A stretch of DNA of 64,000 bases from Terriglobia bacterium (lineage in GTDB: Bacteria; Acidobacteriota; Terriglobia; Acidiferrales; UBA7541), in the NCBI GenBank assembly GCA_020073605.1, contig JAIQEW010000001.1, forward strand, positions 460,380-524,379, read 5' to 3'. Position numbers and translations under genes: made by a program. The notes beneath the pieces are model-generated. The model was not told the origin of the DNA. It saw only the letters and a list, made by a program, of their open reading frames with translations, and searched no databases. Positions 48,980 to 58,789 of the stretch are shown in pieces. Numbering within the stretch: position 1 is the first letter of the stretch; every line of letters starts with the position of its first letter.

Positions 48980-49202
48980 GTCGCTCTCCTGTGCGCGTCA
49001 TGCTAGGCTGCGCTCCGCCGCAAGTCAACCGATGGAAAGCATTTGCGCGCGCCTCATGCGCGTCGTCCCTGCCGGAGATCACGAACCGGAGATGAGGTGC
49101 ATATGAAAATTCGATGCCGCCGGGGAGTCGCTCGCCCTAGAATCTGAACGGACTGGTCTGCGGCTTGCGCTGGCAGTCGCGGTCAGGCCTAGAGGAGAGA
49201 TA

Positions 49203-50624
49203 TTGATTCCAGATATTCCACCCGGAAGGCCGCTCGCCTCATCGGATACGCGCGCCATGCAGATAGGAACGTTCGCCGGGATGCCGGTCTTCGGTTTGGA
49301 TGCTCTCGGCTCGGCCGCATACGGTCCGGAAGCTGCGCTCACGCTCCTGATGCCCTTGGGAGCGGCAGGAATCGCTTACTTCGTGCCCGTGAGTGCGGGA
49401 ATCATCGCTCTTCTGTCAATCGTTTCCATTTCCTATCGCCAGACGATCGCAGCCTATCCGGACGGCGGCGGATCCTACACCGTCGCTGAGAAGAATCTGG
49501 GCACGTTTTCCGGGCTTGTGGCCGCCGCGGCGCTGATGATTGACTATGTCTTGGTCGCGGCCGTTGGCATCTCCTCCGGCGTGGGGGCGCTGGTATCGGC
49601 CGTCCCAAGCCTTCAGCCCTACACACTGCTCCTGTGCGTCGGAACTCTTGCGATCATCACTCTCGTGAGTCTGCGCGGAGTCCGGGAGACAGGCCTTGCT
49701 TTCATGCTTCCCACCTACGTGTTTATAGTTTCCCTGCTAAGCGTGATCTTCGCCGGCGTGGTCAAAACGATTCTGGCGGGCGGACATCCGGCGCCCATTG
49801 TGGCTCCTCCGCCGGCCGCGCTTCCCACCGTGTCTTCCGCGAGCCTCTGGATGCTGCTGCTGGTTTTTTCGAGCGGCTGCACGGCCATGACCGGCGTGGA
49901 GGCGGTGAGCAACGGCGTCCGGGCGTTCCGCGAGCCCTCCGTGCGAATTGCCCAGCGGACGCACACGGCGATCATTTCCATATTGATCGCGATGCTTGCC
50001 GGCATCGCAATTCTTGTCCGTGCATACGGCATTTCGGCCACCGTGCCGGGACAGCCCGGCTACCAGAGCGTTCTCTCGATGGTGACCGCCGCTGTGGCGG
50101 GCCGCGGCTGGTTCTACTATGTGACCGTCGGGGCCGTGATGCTCGTATTGGCCCTCTCGGCGAACACGGGCTTTGCGGATTTTCCCCGGCTCTGTAGGGG
50201 GGTGGCTCAGAACGGCTTTCTGCCTCGGTGGTTCGAATTCAGAAGCCGGCGCATTGTCTATTCGCACGGCGTCCTCTTTCTCGCGGCGCTCACGGGGATT
50301 CTGCTGGTCGCATTCCGCGGGGTCACCGACCGCTTGATTCCGCTCTTCGCCATCGGCGCATTCCTTGCGTTTACGTTGTCGCAGGCGGGCATGGCTGCCC
50401 ATTGGAAAAGAGTCGGAGGCAAGGGAGCGGCGCCGCGCATGCTCGTGAACGCGCTCGGAGCGGTGGGGACCGCGACGGCGCTGATCGTCGTGCTCGTGGC
50501 GAAGTTCGCTTCGGGCGCCTGGGTCGGCGCTTTTCTGATCGCCGGCCTGGTCGCGATCATGGCCGTTGTGCGGCGATGGCGCCTCCGGACGGATCATTCC
50601 GCCTCGCGTTCGCGGACACCTTGA
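49203..50624 (+). CDS. APC-superfamily amino-acid permease
   Basis: This 473-aa multi-pass permease has about 12 transmembrane helices. The N-terminal GMPVFGLDALGSAAYGPEAAL is the unwound-helix substrate region of the family, and SGCTAMTGVEAVSNGVRAFR is the other conserved family segment. The start is TTG 49203, with AGGAGA six bases upstream. Downstream ATGs at codons 19 and 24 would remove the conserved N-terminal charge. The substrate is probably a cationic or neutral amino acid. Confidence 0.9.
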   Translation: MIPDIPPGRPLASSDTRAMQIGTFAGMPVFGLDALGSAAYGPEAALTLLMPLGAAGIAYFVPVSAGIIALLSIVSISYRQTIAAYPDGGGSYTVAEKNLGTFSGLVAAAALMIDYVLVAAVGISSGVGALVSAVPSLQPYTLLLCVGTLAIITLVSLRGVRETGLAFMLPTYVFIVSLLSVIFAGVVKTILAGGHPAPIVAPPPAALPTVSSASLWMLLLVFSSGCTAMTGVEAVSNGVRAFREPSVRIAQRTHTAIISILIAMLAGIAILVRAYGISATVPGQPGYQSVLSMVTAAVAGRGWFYYVTVGAVMLVLALSANTGFADFPRLCRGVAQNGFLPRWFEFRSRRIVYSHGVLFLAALTGILLVAFRGVTDRLIPLFAIGAFLAFTLSQAGMAAHWKRVGGKGAAPRMLVNALGAVGTATALIVVLVAKFASGAWVGAFLIAGLVAIMAVVRRWRLRTDHSASRSRTP

Positions 50625-50837
50625 AGCCTGCGCACACGCGCTCTCAAAACCGCGCTTTACACCTTTCGTGCGCCGTGCTACTTTCTACTTCGTTAACCGC
50701 CGATCCGAAAGCGCCAGGCGGCAGGGCCACTGATATCGACCCTCCGAACGTTTCTGTCTCGATAGACCTCCAAGAAAAATTGAAACCGAGGCTTCTTCTG
50801 CCGACGACGCAGGAGAAGCAATTCGTGCGAGGGACTG

Positions 50838-53800
50838 GTGCTAAAACTCCGTAAAGTCGAGCTGCTGGGCTTCAAATCGTTCTGCGAGAAGACGCCGATC
50901 ACGTTCAGCGGCAGCGGGATCACCTGCATTGTCGGCCCCAATGGGTGCGGCAAGTCGAACGTGGTGGACGCCATCTCCTGGGTGCTCGGCGAGCAGAGCC
51001 ACAAAATGCTTCGCGCCGAGCGCATGTCGGATTGCATCTTCAACGGCACCGCCAAGCGCCCCCCGATGGGCATTTCCGAGGTCACGCTCACGCTGATCGA
51101 CCCGGAGCTCTCCGAAGCCGTCGCCAAAGTGATCGATGGCGGGCAGGATCCGTCCCTTCAGGCGCACGATGCGCAGCCGGCCGAACTTCAAGACGCTGAC
51201 GCCGCGCCGCAATCCATCGACGATGTTCCCGAAGCAGCCGGAGACGCAGCTCAGGCCGGCCGCAAGGCGTGGAAGAAGCGCGCCGCCGAAAAGCCGGCCA
51301 TCACGCTGCGGCCGGGGGAAGTCGTCGTCGGGCGCCGCCTCTATCGCTCCGGCCAGAGCGAATACCTGATCAACGGCCGCGTTGCGCGCCTTCGAGACGT
51401 CCAGGAAATTTTCATGGGCATCGGCCTCGGCCCCGATAGCTACGCCATCATCGAGCAGGGCCGCATCGGCCAGATTCTGAATTCCAAGCCGATGGACCGC
51501 CGTGCGATCATCGAAGAGGCCGCCGGAATCACGATGTACAAGACGAAGCGGCGGCTCGCGGAAGCGAAACTCGAAGCCTCGAAAATCAATCTCTCGCGCG
51601 TCAACGACATTCTCGTCGAAGTGGAAAAGCAGCTCGCCTCGCTCAAGCGCCAGGCCTCGAAGGCGCGCCGCTACGCCGAATTGCGCGAGCAGATGCGCGG
51701 GCTGCTCCGGGTCGTCCTCGCCAGCAAGGCCGAGCACCTCGATATCGAAGCCGCGCGCCTCGAAAACCTGCTCCGCGAAATGGACGCGGCCGAGGAGCGC
51801 GAGTCCCGCTCCGTGCACGAGCTCGAATCCGAGCAGGAGCGCCTGAGCTCCCGGACCTACGAGCTCGATGCCGAGCTGCGCCAGACGCAAAATCTGCTCG
51901 GCCAGACCGCTCTCGATCTCGATCGCGCTGAAAACCGCATCACCTTCAACCGCGAGCAGGCCGCCCAGCTCGAATCGCGCGCGGCGAGCCTGACGATCGA
52001 AGTCGAACAGGCCGAGCGCCAGGCATCCGATCTTGCCGCCCGCATTTCCGCGCAACGCGAATCCGTTGCCGCGCTCCGCGATCAGACGGTTTCGCTCGAA
52101 GCCGGCTTGCGCGAAGCGGCCGAGCAAGTTTCATCGAGCGCTACAGAGCAAGGCCGCCTTGAAGCGCGCATGGAAGAGCTTCGCCAGCTCGTGAGCCGTC
52201 TGGTTGAGGAATCCGCGCGCGGGCAGGCCGAATCGCAGCAGGCCGAGGAAGCGGCGGCGCGGCATACCGCCGCTGAAGAACAGCGCGCCGCAGCCGTGCG
52301 CGAAATGGAGCAGGAATGCGCGGCCCTGGAAGCATGGGTTGCGACGGCCGATTCCGCCTATCAGCGGGCGGAGCGCCACGCACAGGAAAGCGGCGACTCG
52401 GTTCGCGAAGCGCAAACGCGCCTCGCGGGTCTTCGCCAGACGCAGCAGGAGACCAGCCGCCAGTTCGAACACACTCGCCAGGAGCTTTCCGCCGAACGCG
52501 CCCGGCACGCCTCGATCGAACAGATTCTTCGCGACCGCGCCTACACGGCCGACGCCGTGCAGAAGCTCTTCAACGTCGGCGGCGAAGCCGAATCGCGCGG
52601 CTTTCGCGCCGTCGGTCTCCTCGCGGACTACGCCGAAGTCCAGGAAGAATACGAGACGGCGATCGAACAGTTTCTCCGCGAGGAGCTCGAATACGTGGTG
52701 GTCGAGTCGTTCGATCAGGCCCGCGCCGGCGTCGCGCTGTTGCGCGACGAGGTCGGCGGCCGCGCCACCTTTTTCGTCGATTCCGTGCGCAGTCTCGACG
52801 TGGACAAGATGGAAAGCGGCGCCTCGATCCCGGGAGATTTCGTCGCCCGCCTGGACCGCCTCGTCGAATTCCGCGAGCCGCTCGGTCCGGCCACGAAGTA
52901 TTTCCTGAAAAAACTCCGCACGGCTTACATCGTCGACACGTCGGAAATCGCCGAGCGCATGGCCCACGACAATCCGCACAGCTACTTCCTTACGCCGGAC
53001 GGCACCTGCTACCACGGCCGCACGGTTTCCGGGGGACGGAAGGGCGACGCGGGTCCGCTCGCGCTCAAGCGCGAGCTTCGCCAGCACGAAACCGAGGCCG
53101 CTAGGCTCGATGTGCTGGCGCGAGAGCAACAGGCCGAACTTGCGCGCCTCACCGATGAGATCGTCGCGGAGGAAACGCACCTCGCCACCGCTTCAGCGCA
53201 GCACATGGAAGCGGAGAAGTCGTTCGTGGCTGCCGCGCATCAGCGCGATCAGGCTCGCGGCGAATCCGCGCGTATCGGGCAGCATCTGGCCGCCGAGCGG
53301 GAGGAAATCGCACGCCTTCGCGCGGAAGCAGAGGCCGCTCGATCCCGCGCCGAGCAGGCGCGCCGCGCGCATGCGGACGCGCTTCAGTCCCGCGCCGCGG
53401 CCGATACGGAGACCGCCGAAGCCTCCGAGACCCTTGCGCGACTGCGCAGCGACTTCCACGCGTTGCAAGAGCGTGTCGTCGCGCGCCGCGAAGAGCTGGC
53501 CGCGATGGCCGAGCGCTTCGCGAGCGCCGAAGAGATCGAACGCCGCCTCGCCGGTGAAATCACGGCGGTGAGCGAACGCACGAATGCGCTCCGCCAACAA
53601 CATGCCGCTCTCCTCGACGAGCGAACCGCACTCGAATCTTCCTGCGAAGAGCTGGCGCGGCAAGCGGAAGACTTGCGCAGCGAGAAAACCCGCCTCGAGG
53701 ATCGCAAAGCGGCACTCGAAAGTGAATGGAGCGAAGCCCGGTCGCGCACGGGCCAGATCGACGAAACGCTCCGTGGCCGCCGCCAGTCGCTCGACGATCT

Positions 53801-54644
53801 GCGCGCCGAGCGTACCCAGCGCCAGATCGAAAAGGCGCGCAACGATGCCGACCGCGATTACCTCCGCCAGACCTGCGTCGGCGAATTGAACGCGCAGCCC
53901 GAGGAGCTGATCGCGCAGGAATCCCAGCTTCTGGTCGGCGAGGATCTCGTGGCCGCCGAAACGAACTACAACGAAATGAAGGCGCGCGTCGACGCCATGG
54001 GCCCGGTCAACATGATGGCGCTCGAGGAGTTTCAGGAGTGCGAGCAGCGCGAGGAGTTCCTGCGGCGCGAGCGCGATGACCTCGTCCAGTCGATCGAAAA
54101 TACGCAGCTCACCATCACCGAACTCGACGAAGTCTCGCGCCAGAAGTTCGAAGAGGCTTTCAACTTCATCAACGCGCACTTCGCCATCGCGTTCCAGTCG
54201 CTATTCGGCGGCGGGCACGGCGAGATGCGCCTCAGCGAGCCCGATAGCTCCGGCGAGGCCGGCATCGACATCGCCGCGCAACCGCCGGGCAAGCGTTTGC
54301 AGAATATTCTGCTTCTCTCGGGCGGCGAAAAGGCGCTCACGGCGCTCGCGCTTCTCATCGCCGTCTTCCGTTACCAGCCCAGCCCGTTCTGCATCCTTGA
54401 CGAAGTGGATGCGCCGCTCGATGAAGCCAACGTCGGACGCTTCAACAAAATGCTCGCGGATATGTGCGGCCAGACCCAGTTCATCGTCGTCACGCACAAC
54501 CGCAAGACCATGGAGATGGGATCGGTGCTCTACGGCGTGACGATGCAGGAGCCCGGCGTCTCGAAGCTCGTCTCCGTCAAGTGGGAAGAAGACGTCGCTG
54601 CGGCCGAGCCGAAGGCCGCCAGCGCCGCCAGCAACGCCGCCTGA
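50838..54644 (+). CDS. smc: Chromosome-segregation ATPase SMC
   Basis: This 1268-aa SMC protein is the coiled-coil ATPase that loops and compacts the chromosome. Residues 33-40 (GPNGCGKS) are Walker A. Two long coiled coils flank the hinge (about residues 590-720, RAVGLLADYAEVQEEYETAI). Near 1159 comes the signature LLSGGEKALTALALL, then the Walker B LDEVDAPLDEANV. A Gln/Asp/Ala-rich insertion of about 60 residues (about 97-157) interrupts the N-terminal head before RRLYRSGQSEYLING. The start is GTG 50838. No scpA or scpB is nearby. Confidence 0.95.
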   Translation: MLKLRKVELLGFKSFCEKTPITFSGSGITCIVGPNGCGKSNVVDAISWVLGEQSHKMLRAERMSDCIFNGTAKRPPMGISEVTLTLIDPELSEAVAKVIDGGQDPSLQAHDAQPAELQDADAAPQSIDDVPEAAGDAAQAGRKAWKKRAAEKPAITLRPGEVVVGRRLYRSGQSEYLINGRVARLRDVQEIFMGIGLGPDSYAIIEQGRIGQILNSKPMDRRAIIEEAAGITMYKTKRRLAEAKLEASKINLSRVNDILVEVEKQLASLKRQASKARRYAELREQMRGLLRVVLASKAEHLDIEAARLENLLREMDAAEERESRSVHELESEQERLSSRTYELDAELRQTQNLLGQTALDLDRAENRITFNREQAAQLESRAASLTIEVEQAERQASDLAARISAQRESVAALRDQTVSLEAGLREAAEQVSSSATEQGRLEARMEELRQLVSRLVEESARGQAESQQAEEAAARHTAAEEQRAAAVREMEQECAALEAWVATADSAYQRAERHAQESGDSVREAQTRLAGLRQTQQETSRQFEHTRQELSAERARHASIEQILRDRAYTADAVQKLFNVGGEAESRGFRAVGLLADYAEVQEEYETAIEQFLREELEYVVVESFDQARAGVALLRDEVGGRATFFVDSVRSLDVDKMESGASIPGDFVARLDRLVEFREPLGPATKYFLKKLRTAYIVDTSEIAERMAHDNPHSYFLTPDGTCYHGRTVSGGRKGDAGPLALKRELRQHETEAARLDVLAREQQAELARLTDEIVAEETHLATASAQHMEAEKSFVAAAHQRDQARGESARIGQHLAAEREEIARLRAEAEAARSRAEQARRAHADALQSRAAADTETAEASETLARLRSDFHALQERVVARREELAAMAERFASAEEIERRLAGEITAVSERTNALRQQHAALLDERTALESSCEELARQAEDLRSEKTRLEDRKAALESEWSEARSRTGQIDETLRGRRQSLDDLRAERTQRQIEKARNDADRDYLRQTCVGELNAQPEELIAQESQLLVGEDLVAAETNYNEMKARVDAMGPVNMMALEEFQECEQREEFLRRERDDLVQSIENTQLTITELDEVSRQKFEEAFNFINAHFAIAFQSLFGGGHGEMRLSEPDSSGEAGIDIAAQPPGKRLQNILLLSGGEKALTALALLIAVFRYQPSPFCILDEVDAPLDEANVGRFNKMLADMCGQTQFIVVTHNRKTMEMGSVLYGVTMQEPGVSKLVSVKWEEDVAAAEPKAASAASNAA

Positions 54645-54684
54645 CGATCCGGTCAGGATCGTCATCTGACGATGCGACGAGCAT

Positions 54685-54730
54685 CGTCATCCTGAGGACG
54701 GCGGTGTTGGCGGACGAAGGGCCTCTCTTC
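54685..54730 (+). repeat. Dispersed intergenic repeat, copy 1
   Basis: The copy begins GTCATCCTGAGGACGG and ends GGGCCTCTCTTC. It is preceded by TGACGATGCGACGAG, a variant of the sequence before copy 3. It lies 41 bp after smc. See the finding on the dispersed repeats. Confidence 0.6.
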
Positions 54731-54879
54731 GCCTGTCGCGCCGGAACTCCTTCGCCGCTAACGTTGATGCAATATTTCGATTCGTTCCATCGTTCTCATA
54801 CCGGTTGACAACAGTCCGCCCTGCGCTAGAATACCCGCCACTCAGCACTGAGGACGTAAGGCTCGTGGCTTCTTCTCAA

Positions 54880-55764
54880 ATGCACGCAGTCATATCGCAA
54901 ACGGATTTGCCCGGACTCAAACTTCGCGGGCGGGGAAAGGTCCGCGACATTTACGAGCTGGGCGACCGCCTGCTCATCGTCGCAACGGACCGTTTGTCCG
55001 CGTTCGATGTCATTCTTCCCACGCCGATTCCCGATAAGGGACGCGTCCTCACCCAGATTTCGATGTTCTGGTTTGAGAAACTGAGCGGCATCGTCCCGAA
55101 CCACGTTATCTCAGCGAGTGATTTTCCGCCCGAGCTCGCTCCGTACGCCGGCGCGCTCGCGGGCCGCTCGATGCTCGTTCGCCGGACACAGCCGGTTCCC
55201 ATCGAATGCGTCGTTCGCGGATATATTTCCGGATCGGGTTGGAAGGATTATCAGAAGACGGGCGCGATCTGCGGAATTCCTCTGCCCGCAGGCCTGCGCG
55301 AATCGGACCGCTTGCCCGAACCCATCTTCACGCCTTCCACCAAGGCCGAAGTGGGCCATGACGAAAACATTTCTTTCGATGAGACAATCGCCCGCATCGG
55401 GCGCCCTCTGGCCGAGCGCCTCCGCGATACGAGCCTGGCGCTCTATCGCCGTGCTGTTGAGCATGCCGCGGCGCGCGGCATCATCATCGCCGACACGAAA
55501 TTCGAATTCGGGCTGCTCGGCCAGGAACTCATCTGGATCGACGAAGCGCTCACTCCCGATTCTTCCCGCTTCTGGCCGGCGGACGAGTACTCGCCCGGCA
55601 AGCCGCAACCCTCTTTTGACAAGCAATACGTCCGCGATTACCTTGAGCGGATCGGGTGGAATAAGCAGCCCCCGGCGCCGGCGCTGCCGCCGGAAGTGGT
55701 GGCTGCCACGCGGGAAAAGTATCGCGAAGCTTATCAGCGCATCACCGGCCACGCACTCGACTGA
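54880..55764 (+). CDS. purC: SAICAR synthetase (phosphoribosylaminoimidazole-succinocarboxamide synthase)
   Basis: PurC adds aspartate to CAIR in purine synthesis. This 294-aa protein has [27 protein letters not shown], the conserved SAICAR fold pattern, [21 protein letters not shown] and [15 protein letters not shown]. The start is uncertain. ATG 54880 fits the usual family N-terminus, while GTG 54865 has a better ribosome site. It is the expected length of the monofunctional enzyme. Confidence 0.94.
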   Translation: MHAVISQTDLPGLKLRGRGKVRDIYELGDRLLIVATDRLSAFDVILPTPIPDKGRVLTQISMFWFEKLSGIVPNHVISASDFPPELAPYAGALAGRSMLVRRTQPVPIECVVRGYISGSGWKDYQKTGAICGIPLPAGLRESDRLPEPIFTPSTKAEVGHDENISFDETIARIGRPLAERLRDTSLALYRRAVEHAAARGIIIADTKFEFGLLGQELIWIDEALTPDSSRFWPADEYSPGKPQPSFDKQYVRDYLERIGWNKQPPAPALPPEVVAATREKYREAYQRITGHALD

Positions 55765-55808
55765 TCACCCGGGGGATCTCCCCAAGCGTTATTGCGGAGC
55801 GTGCACAC

Positions 55809-56027
55809 GTGAAAGAGGAATTGGAATCGCTGGTCGGAATGATGGTCGAGCGGGGCATCCTGCTCGAAGAGGCAATGACGGAATTCGAGAAGAAGTTCAT
55901 CAAGCGCGTCCTCGATCACGCGCGCGGAAATCAGTGCCGCGCCGCCAAGACGCTGGGGATCCATCGCAACACTCTTAGCCGCAAAATCAGCGAATATCAT
56001 CTCGACCGCAACGGCCGCCGCCGCTGA
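55809..56027 (+). CDS. Small Fis-type helix-turn-helix protein
   Basis: This 72-aa protein starts at GTG 55809, with GGAG nine bases upstream. The N-terminus is charged and helical (LESLVGMMVERGILLEEAMT) and the C-terminus is a Fis/NtrC-type HTH (EFEKKFIKRVLDHARGNQCR, AAKTLGIHRNTLSRKISEY). It has only the DNA-binding unit, with no receiver or sigma-54 ATPase domain, so it probably acts as a dimer. It is 44 bp downstream of purC and is likely a Fis-like nucleoid or regulatory factor. Confidence 0.85.
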   Translation: MKEELESLVGMMVERGILLEEAMTEFEKKFIKRVLDHARGNQCRAAKTLGIHRNTLSRKISEYHLDRNGRRR

Positions 56028-56124
56028 CAATCCGCGCTTTCTGCGTCTCCGGTTTCGAGAGTCCGATGGACCCCCCGGAGTCCTGAAATCGGACCCGATG
56101 GGTTATATCGGGACGATCAGCATT

Positions 56125-56205
56125 GTCATCCCGAGTGAGGCCGTTTTTCGGCCGACGCGCCGTTTGCGTCCCGGACGAATGTGCGGGACGAGGGATCTCT
56201 CTTCT
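56125..56205 (+). repeat. Dispersed intergenic repeat, copy 2
   Basis: It begins GTCATCCCGAGTGAGG, continues with the inverted repeat GGCCG/CGGCC and ends GGGATCTCTCTTC. It lies between the Fis-like gene and the convergent TPR gene. The same ends occur at 54685 and 60728. Confidence 0.65.
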
Positions 56206-56257
56206 TCGTGTCAGCGGATTGCTTCAATCCACTTTCAGCCGCGCCAAAAGCAAAAAT

Positions 56258-56281
56258 GGCCGGCCCGTTTCCGGACCGGCC
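56258..56281 (-). terminator. Terminator of the TPR gene
   Basis: On the minus strand GGCCGGTCC and GGGCCGGCC form a hairpin (with a GU-compatible pair), followed by ATTTTTGCTTTT. It lies 32 bp after the stop. Confidence 0.85.
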
Positions 56282-56312
56282 ATCTGAACCTGCAAATTCT
56301 TCTTAGGAGTCG

Positions 56313-57677
56313 CTAATTTCCCGTCGGCTTCGGAGCTGCTCTCCGCGGAGCAGGGCGCTTCGCGGGCGTTTTGTCAGCCGGGATTGTGCTCGGATCGACT
56401 TTCGCCAGGTCCCAGTGCAACAGGAAGGGCGTTGGATCGTAGCTCGCCAGCGTGCCCGAGAACCGAATCTCGTCATCCTTCTGTACGCGAGCGGCTTCGG
56501 GCTGCGGCGTCACTTGCGCGGTGGTGGCGCCCGCAGGTGGCGGAGCGGTCCAGACCTTCACGTCCATGTTGGCCGTCGTCGCGGCTTGAATTTCATCCGA
56601 GCTGGCGCTCGTAAACACGAGAACGTCGACGAAATTGGCCGACTTTTTCACGTCGATGATTTTCCCGACCACTTCCGGAAACTCGGCTCCGCAGACCGCG
56701 AGCCATGTCAATTTCGCCTTGTCGCCGCCGCCGCTCAGATCGCCGATCACGCTGATGATCGTGCTCGCCTGCGCGACCTTCTGAATATCAGCCGCGCTCG
56801 GAATCGTGTAAGTGGCGGGCCGCTCCTGCGCTCCCGCGGCGAGCTGGAGCATCTCGCTCAGCTGCGCGTCCACCAGGCTGTCGCAGTTCGGCTGTTCGTA
56901 GTTGATCACCGACTTCCGCAGGTAGTCCTTCACTTTGTCGGCATCGGAAATCTTCAGGTTCACCGCCCGCGCGAGTGCCCAGAAGCCGTCGAGCGATTGC
57001 GGAGGCGTCGATTGGAGGTAGGCCAGCCCCAGGCGGTAGCTTGCCACCGCATCGTTCGGGTTGAGCGCCAACTGCGCCTTGAATGCGGTCACGGCGGCAG
57101 GGTAGTCCTTGAGCTGCATGCTGGCAGTGCCGGCGGCTCCCTGCATGGCGGACGTGAAAGTCTTCAACTGCTCGTCGGTGACGTCCGGCTTCGCCTTCTT
57201 CAGGTCGGGAAGCAACTTCGCGCCCAGCAGCGCCGCGTCGCGCTCTTTCGTGAGCTGGTCATGCGCATCGGCGGCCTTGGCGTCAAACGCGGAGGGAAAC
57301 AGTTGAATCCGGGCCTGGATGGCCGTCACTCGCTGCGTCACATCCGCCTTATCGCCCAGGGCGACGAGCTTGTCCGTGTATTCGATCGCCTTGGCGTAGT
57401 TTTTCAGCTGGAAGTAACTCGTATAGTAGAACTGATGGATGTACTGCATCAGCGTTGAATTGGGAAACTGGGCGGCGAAAGCATCGAGCAGCTTGATTCG
57501 TGCCGCCGGGTCCTTTTCGGCCGCGGCTTTCTGCTCGGCGTTGTACTCATCGATCGTGTAGCTGGGTTGCTGGCTCGGGGCGGCGCCTTGCGCGGCGGCC
57601 GGCCGCGCAGCCAGAGATGCCAGGAACAGGGCGGCAAAAACGATGGCCATGCGATTGAGATGATTTCGTGTAGTCAC
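56313..57677 (-). CDS. Exported TPR-repeat protein
   Basis: This 454-aa protein has a signal peptide (cleavage near AAAQGA) and a helical repeat region in the first 260 residues: FPNSTLMQYIHQFYYTSY, YAKAIEYTDKLVALGDKA, DYPAAVTAFKAQLALNPN, YRLGLAYLQST. The C-terminal part (from about 325) is a beta-rich domain with a long Pro/Ala tail (KRPAPRRAAPKPTGN). The start is GTG 57677, with AGGAGG upstream. The TPR part probably mediates protein contacts in the periplasm. Confidence 0.8.
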   Translation of the reverse strand: MTTRNHLNRMAIVFAALFLASLAARPAAAQGAAPSQQPSYTIDEYNAEQKAAAEKDPAARIKLLDAFAAQFPNSTLMQYIHQFYYTSYFQLKNYAKAIEYTDKLVALGDKADVTQRVTAIQARIQLFPSAFDAKAADAHDQLTKERDAALLGAKLLPDLKKAKPDVTDEQLKTFTSAMQGAAGTASMQLKDYPAAVTAFKAQLALNPNDAVASYRLGLAYLQSTPPQSLDGFWALARAVNLKISDADKVKDYLRKSVINYEQPNCDSLVDAQLSEMLQLAAGAQERPATYTIPSAADIQKVAQASTIISVIGDLSGGGDKAKLTWLAVCGAEFPEVVGKIIDVKKSANFVDVLVFTSASSDEIQAATTANMDVKVWTAPPPAGATTAQVTPQPEAARVQKDDEIRFSGTLASYDPTPFLLHWDLAKVDPSTIPADKTPAKRPAPRRAAPKPTGN

Positions 57678-57919
57678 TTCTCCGCCTCCTGGGCTGACTC
57701 CGGGTGACTGGTCGAACTAAGGACCACAATCCCTGCAGGGCAACCGGCCAAAATACACAAATCGACGGGATTATAGGTAAAGCAACTTACCCGCGCAAGT
57801 GTAAAACCGAGCGGGGCATCCAATCCGTTCGATCTCGCCGAGCCACGCATCTCTGGCCGCCCTCGTCTGCATGATACGATGGTCATTCTTGCCGGTATGT
57901 CGCCTGCGGGAGGAAGCCG

Positions 57920-58639
57920 ATGAGTGCGGAAAAACCCCTCGAAGGCAAAGTTGCCCTTGTCACCGGAGCAAGCCGCGGCATCGGGCTTGCCATCGCGCGA
58001 ACCCTCGCGGGCATGGGCGCGAAGCTCGGCCTCTGCGCCCGCGACGCGAAAAGGCTTGATGGCGTGGCGGGCGAATTGAAGAGATCTGGTGCCACCGCAG
58101 AGGCCATCCCCACGGACATCACACGCCCGAGCGAGATCGCCTCGCTCGTTGAGAAAATCGAGCGCTCGCTTGGCCCCATCGAGATTCTCATCAACAACGC
58201 TGGAATCGGCTATTTCGCTCCGGTCCAGGACGCATCCGAAGCGAATTGGGATGCGGTGTTAGACACCAATTTGAAGGCCGTGTTCCTGCTGAGCAGGGCC
58301 GTGGTGCCGGGAATGATTCGCCGCGGCAGCGGCCACATCGTCAATATCGCCTCGCTCGCGGGCAAGAACGCCATGGCTGGCGGGAGCATCTACTGCGCGT
58401 CGAAGTGGGGCCTGCTGGGTCTCACCGCGTGCATGGCGGAAGATCTCCGTTCCCACGGCATTCGCGTCGCGGCGATCTGTCCCGGCTCGGTCGCCACCGA
58501 TTTTTCGCCCCACACGGGACGCGACATGAGCAAGATGCTTCAGCCCGAGGACGTCGCTCACGCCGTCGAAACGATCCTCACGCAGGCGCCGCAAAGCTTT
58601 ATCAGTGAAGTAGTTCTCCGTCCCACGCAGAAGCCCTGA
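57920..58639 (+). CDS. Short-chain dehydrogenase/reductase
   Basis: This 239-aa SDR has the Rossmann motif TGASRGIG (residues 15-22), the NNAG motif, and a catalytic Tyr158-x-x-x-Lys162 (YCASK) with Ser in NIASLAGK. The C-terminal PG/S pattern (CPGSVATDF) is typical. It resembles 3-oxoacyl-ACP reductases, but no fatty-acid genes are nearby, so the substrate is open. Confidence 0.92.
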   Translation: MSAEKPLEGKVALVTGASRGIGLAIARTLAGMGAKLGLCARDAKRLDGVAGELKRSGATAEAIPTDITRPSEIASLVEKIERSLGPIEILINNAGIGYFAPVQDASEANWDAVLDTNLKAVFLLSRAVVPGMIRRGSGHIVNIASLAGKNAMAGGSIYCASKWGLLGLTACMAEDLRSHGIRVAAICPGSVATDFSPHTGRDMSKMLQPEDVAHAVETILTQAPQSFISEVVLRPTQKP

Positions 58640-58700
58640 CAGCCTCGCGAATCTGTCTTCGATGATCTGCATCCAATCGTCTGGTTACAGGAGATATGCC

Positions 58701-58759
58701 GTAGGGGCGGGTTTGAAACGCGTCTCTTGCGTCCCGATTCTGTCGGGACCCGCCCCTAC
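58701..58759. repeat. Nested inverted repeat
   Basis: Outer arms GTAGGGGCGGGT and ACCCGCCCCTAC are perfect complements 35 bases apart. Inside is a second inverted repeat, GTCCCGA/TCGGGAC. It lies in the gap between the SDR and pirin genes. It could be a cruciform, attenuator or mobile repeat. No transposase is nearby. Confidence 0.7.
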
Positions 58760-58789
58760 AATCGTTTTGGTCCTCCCAGGAGCAACAAG

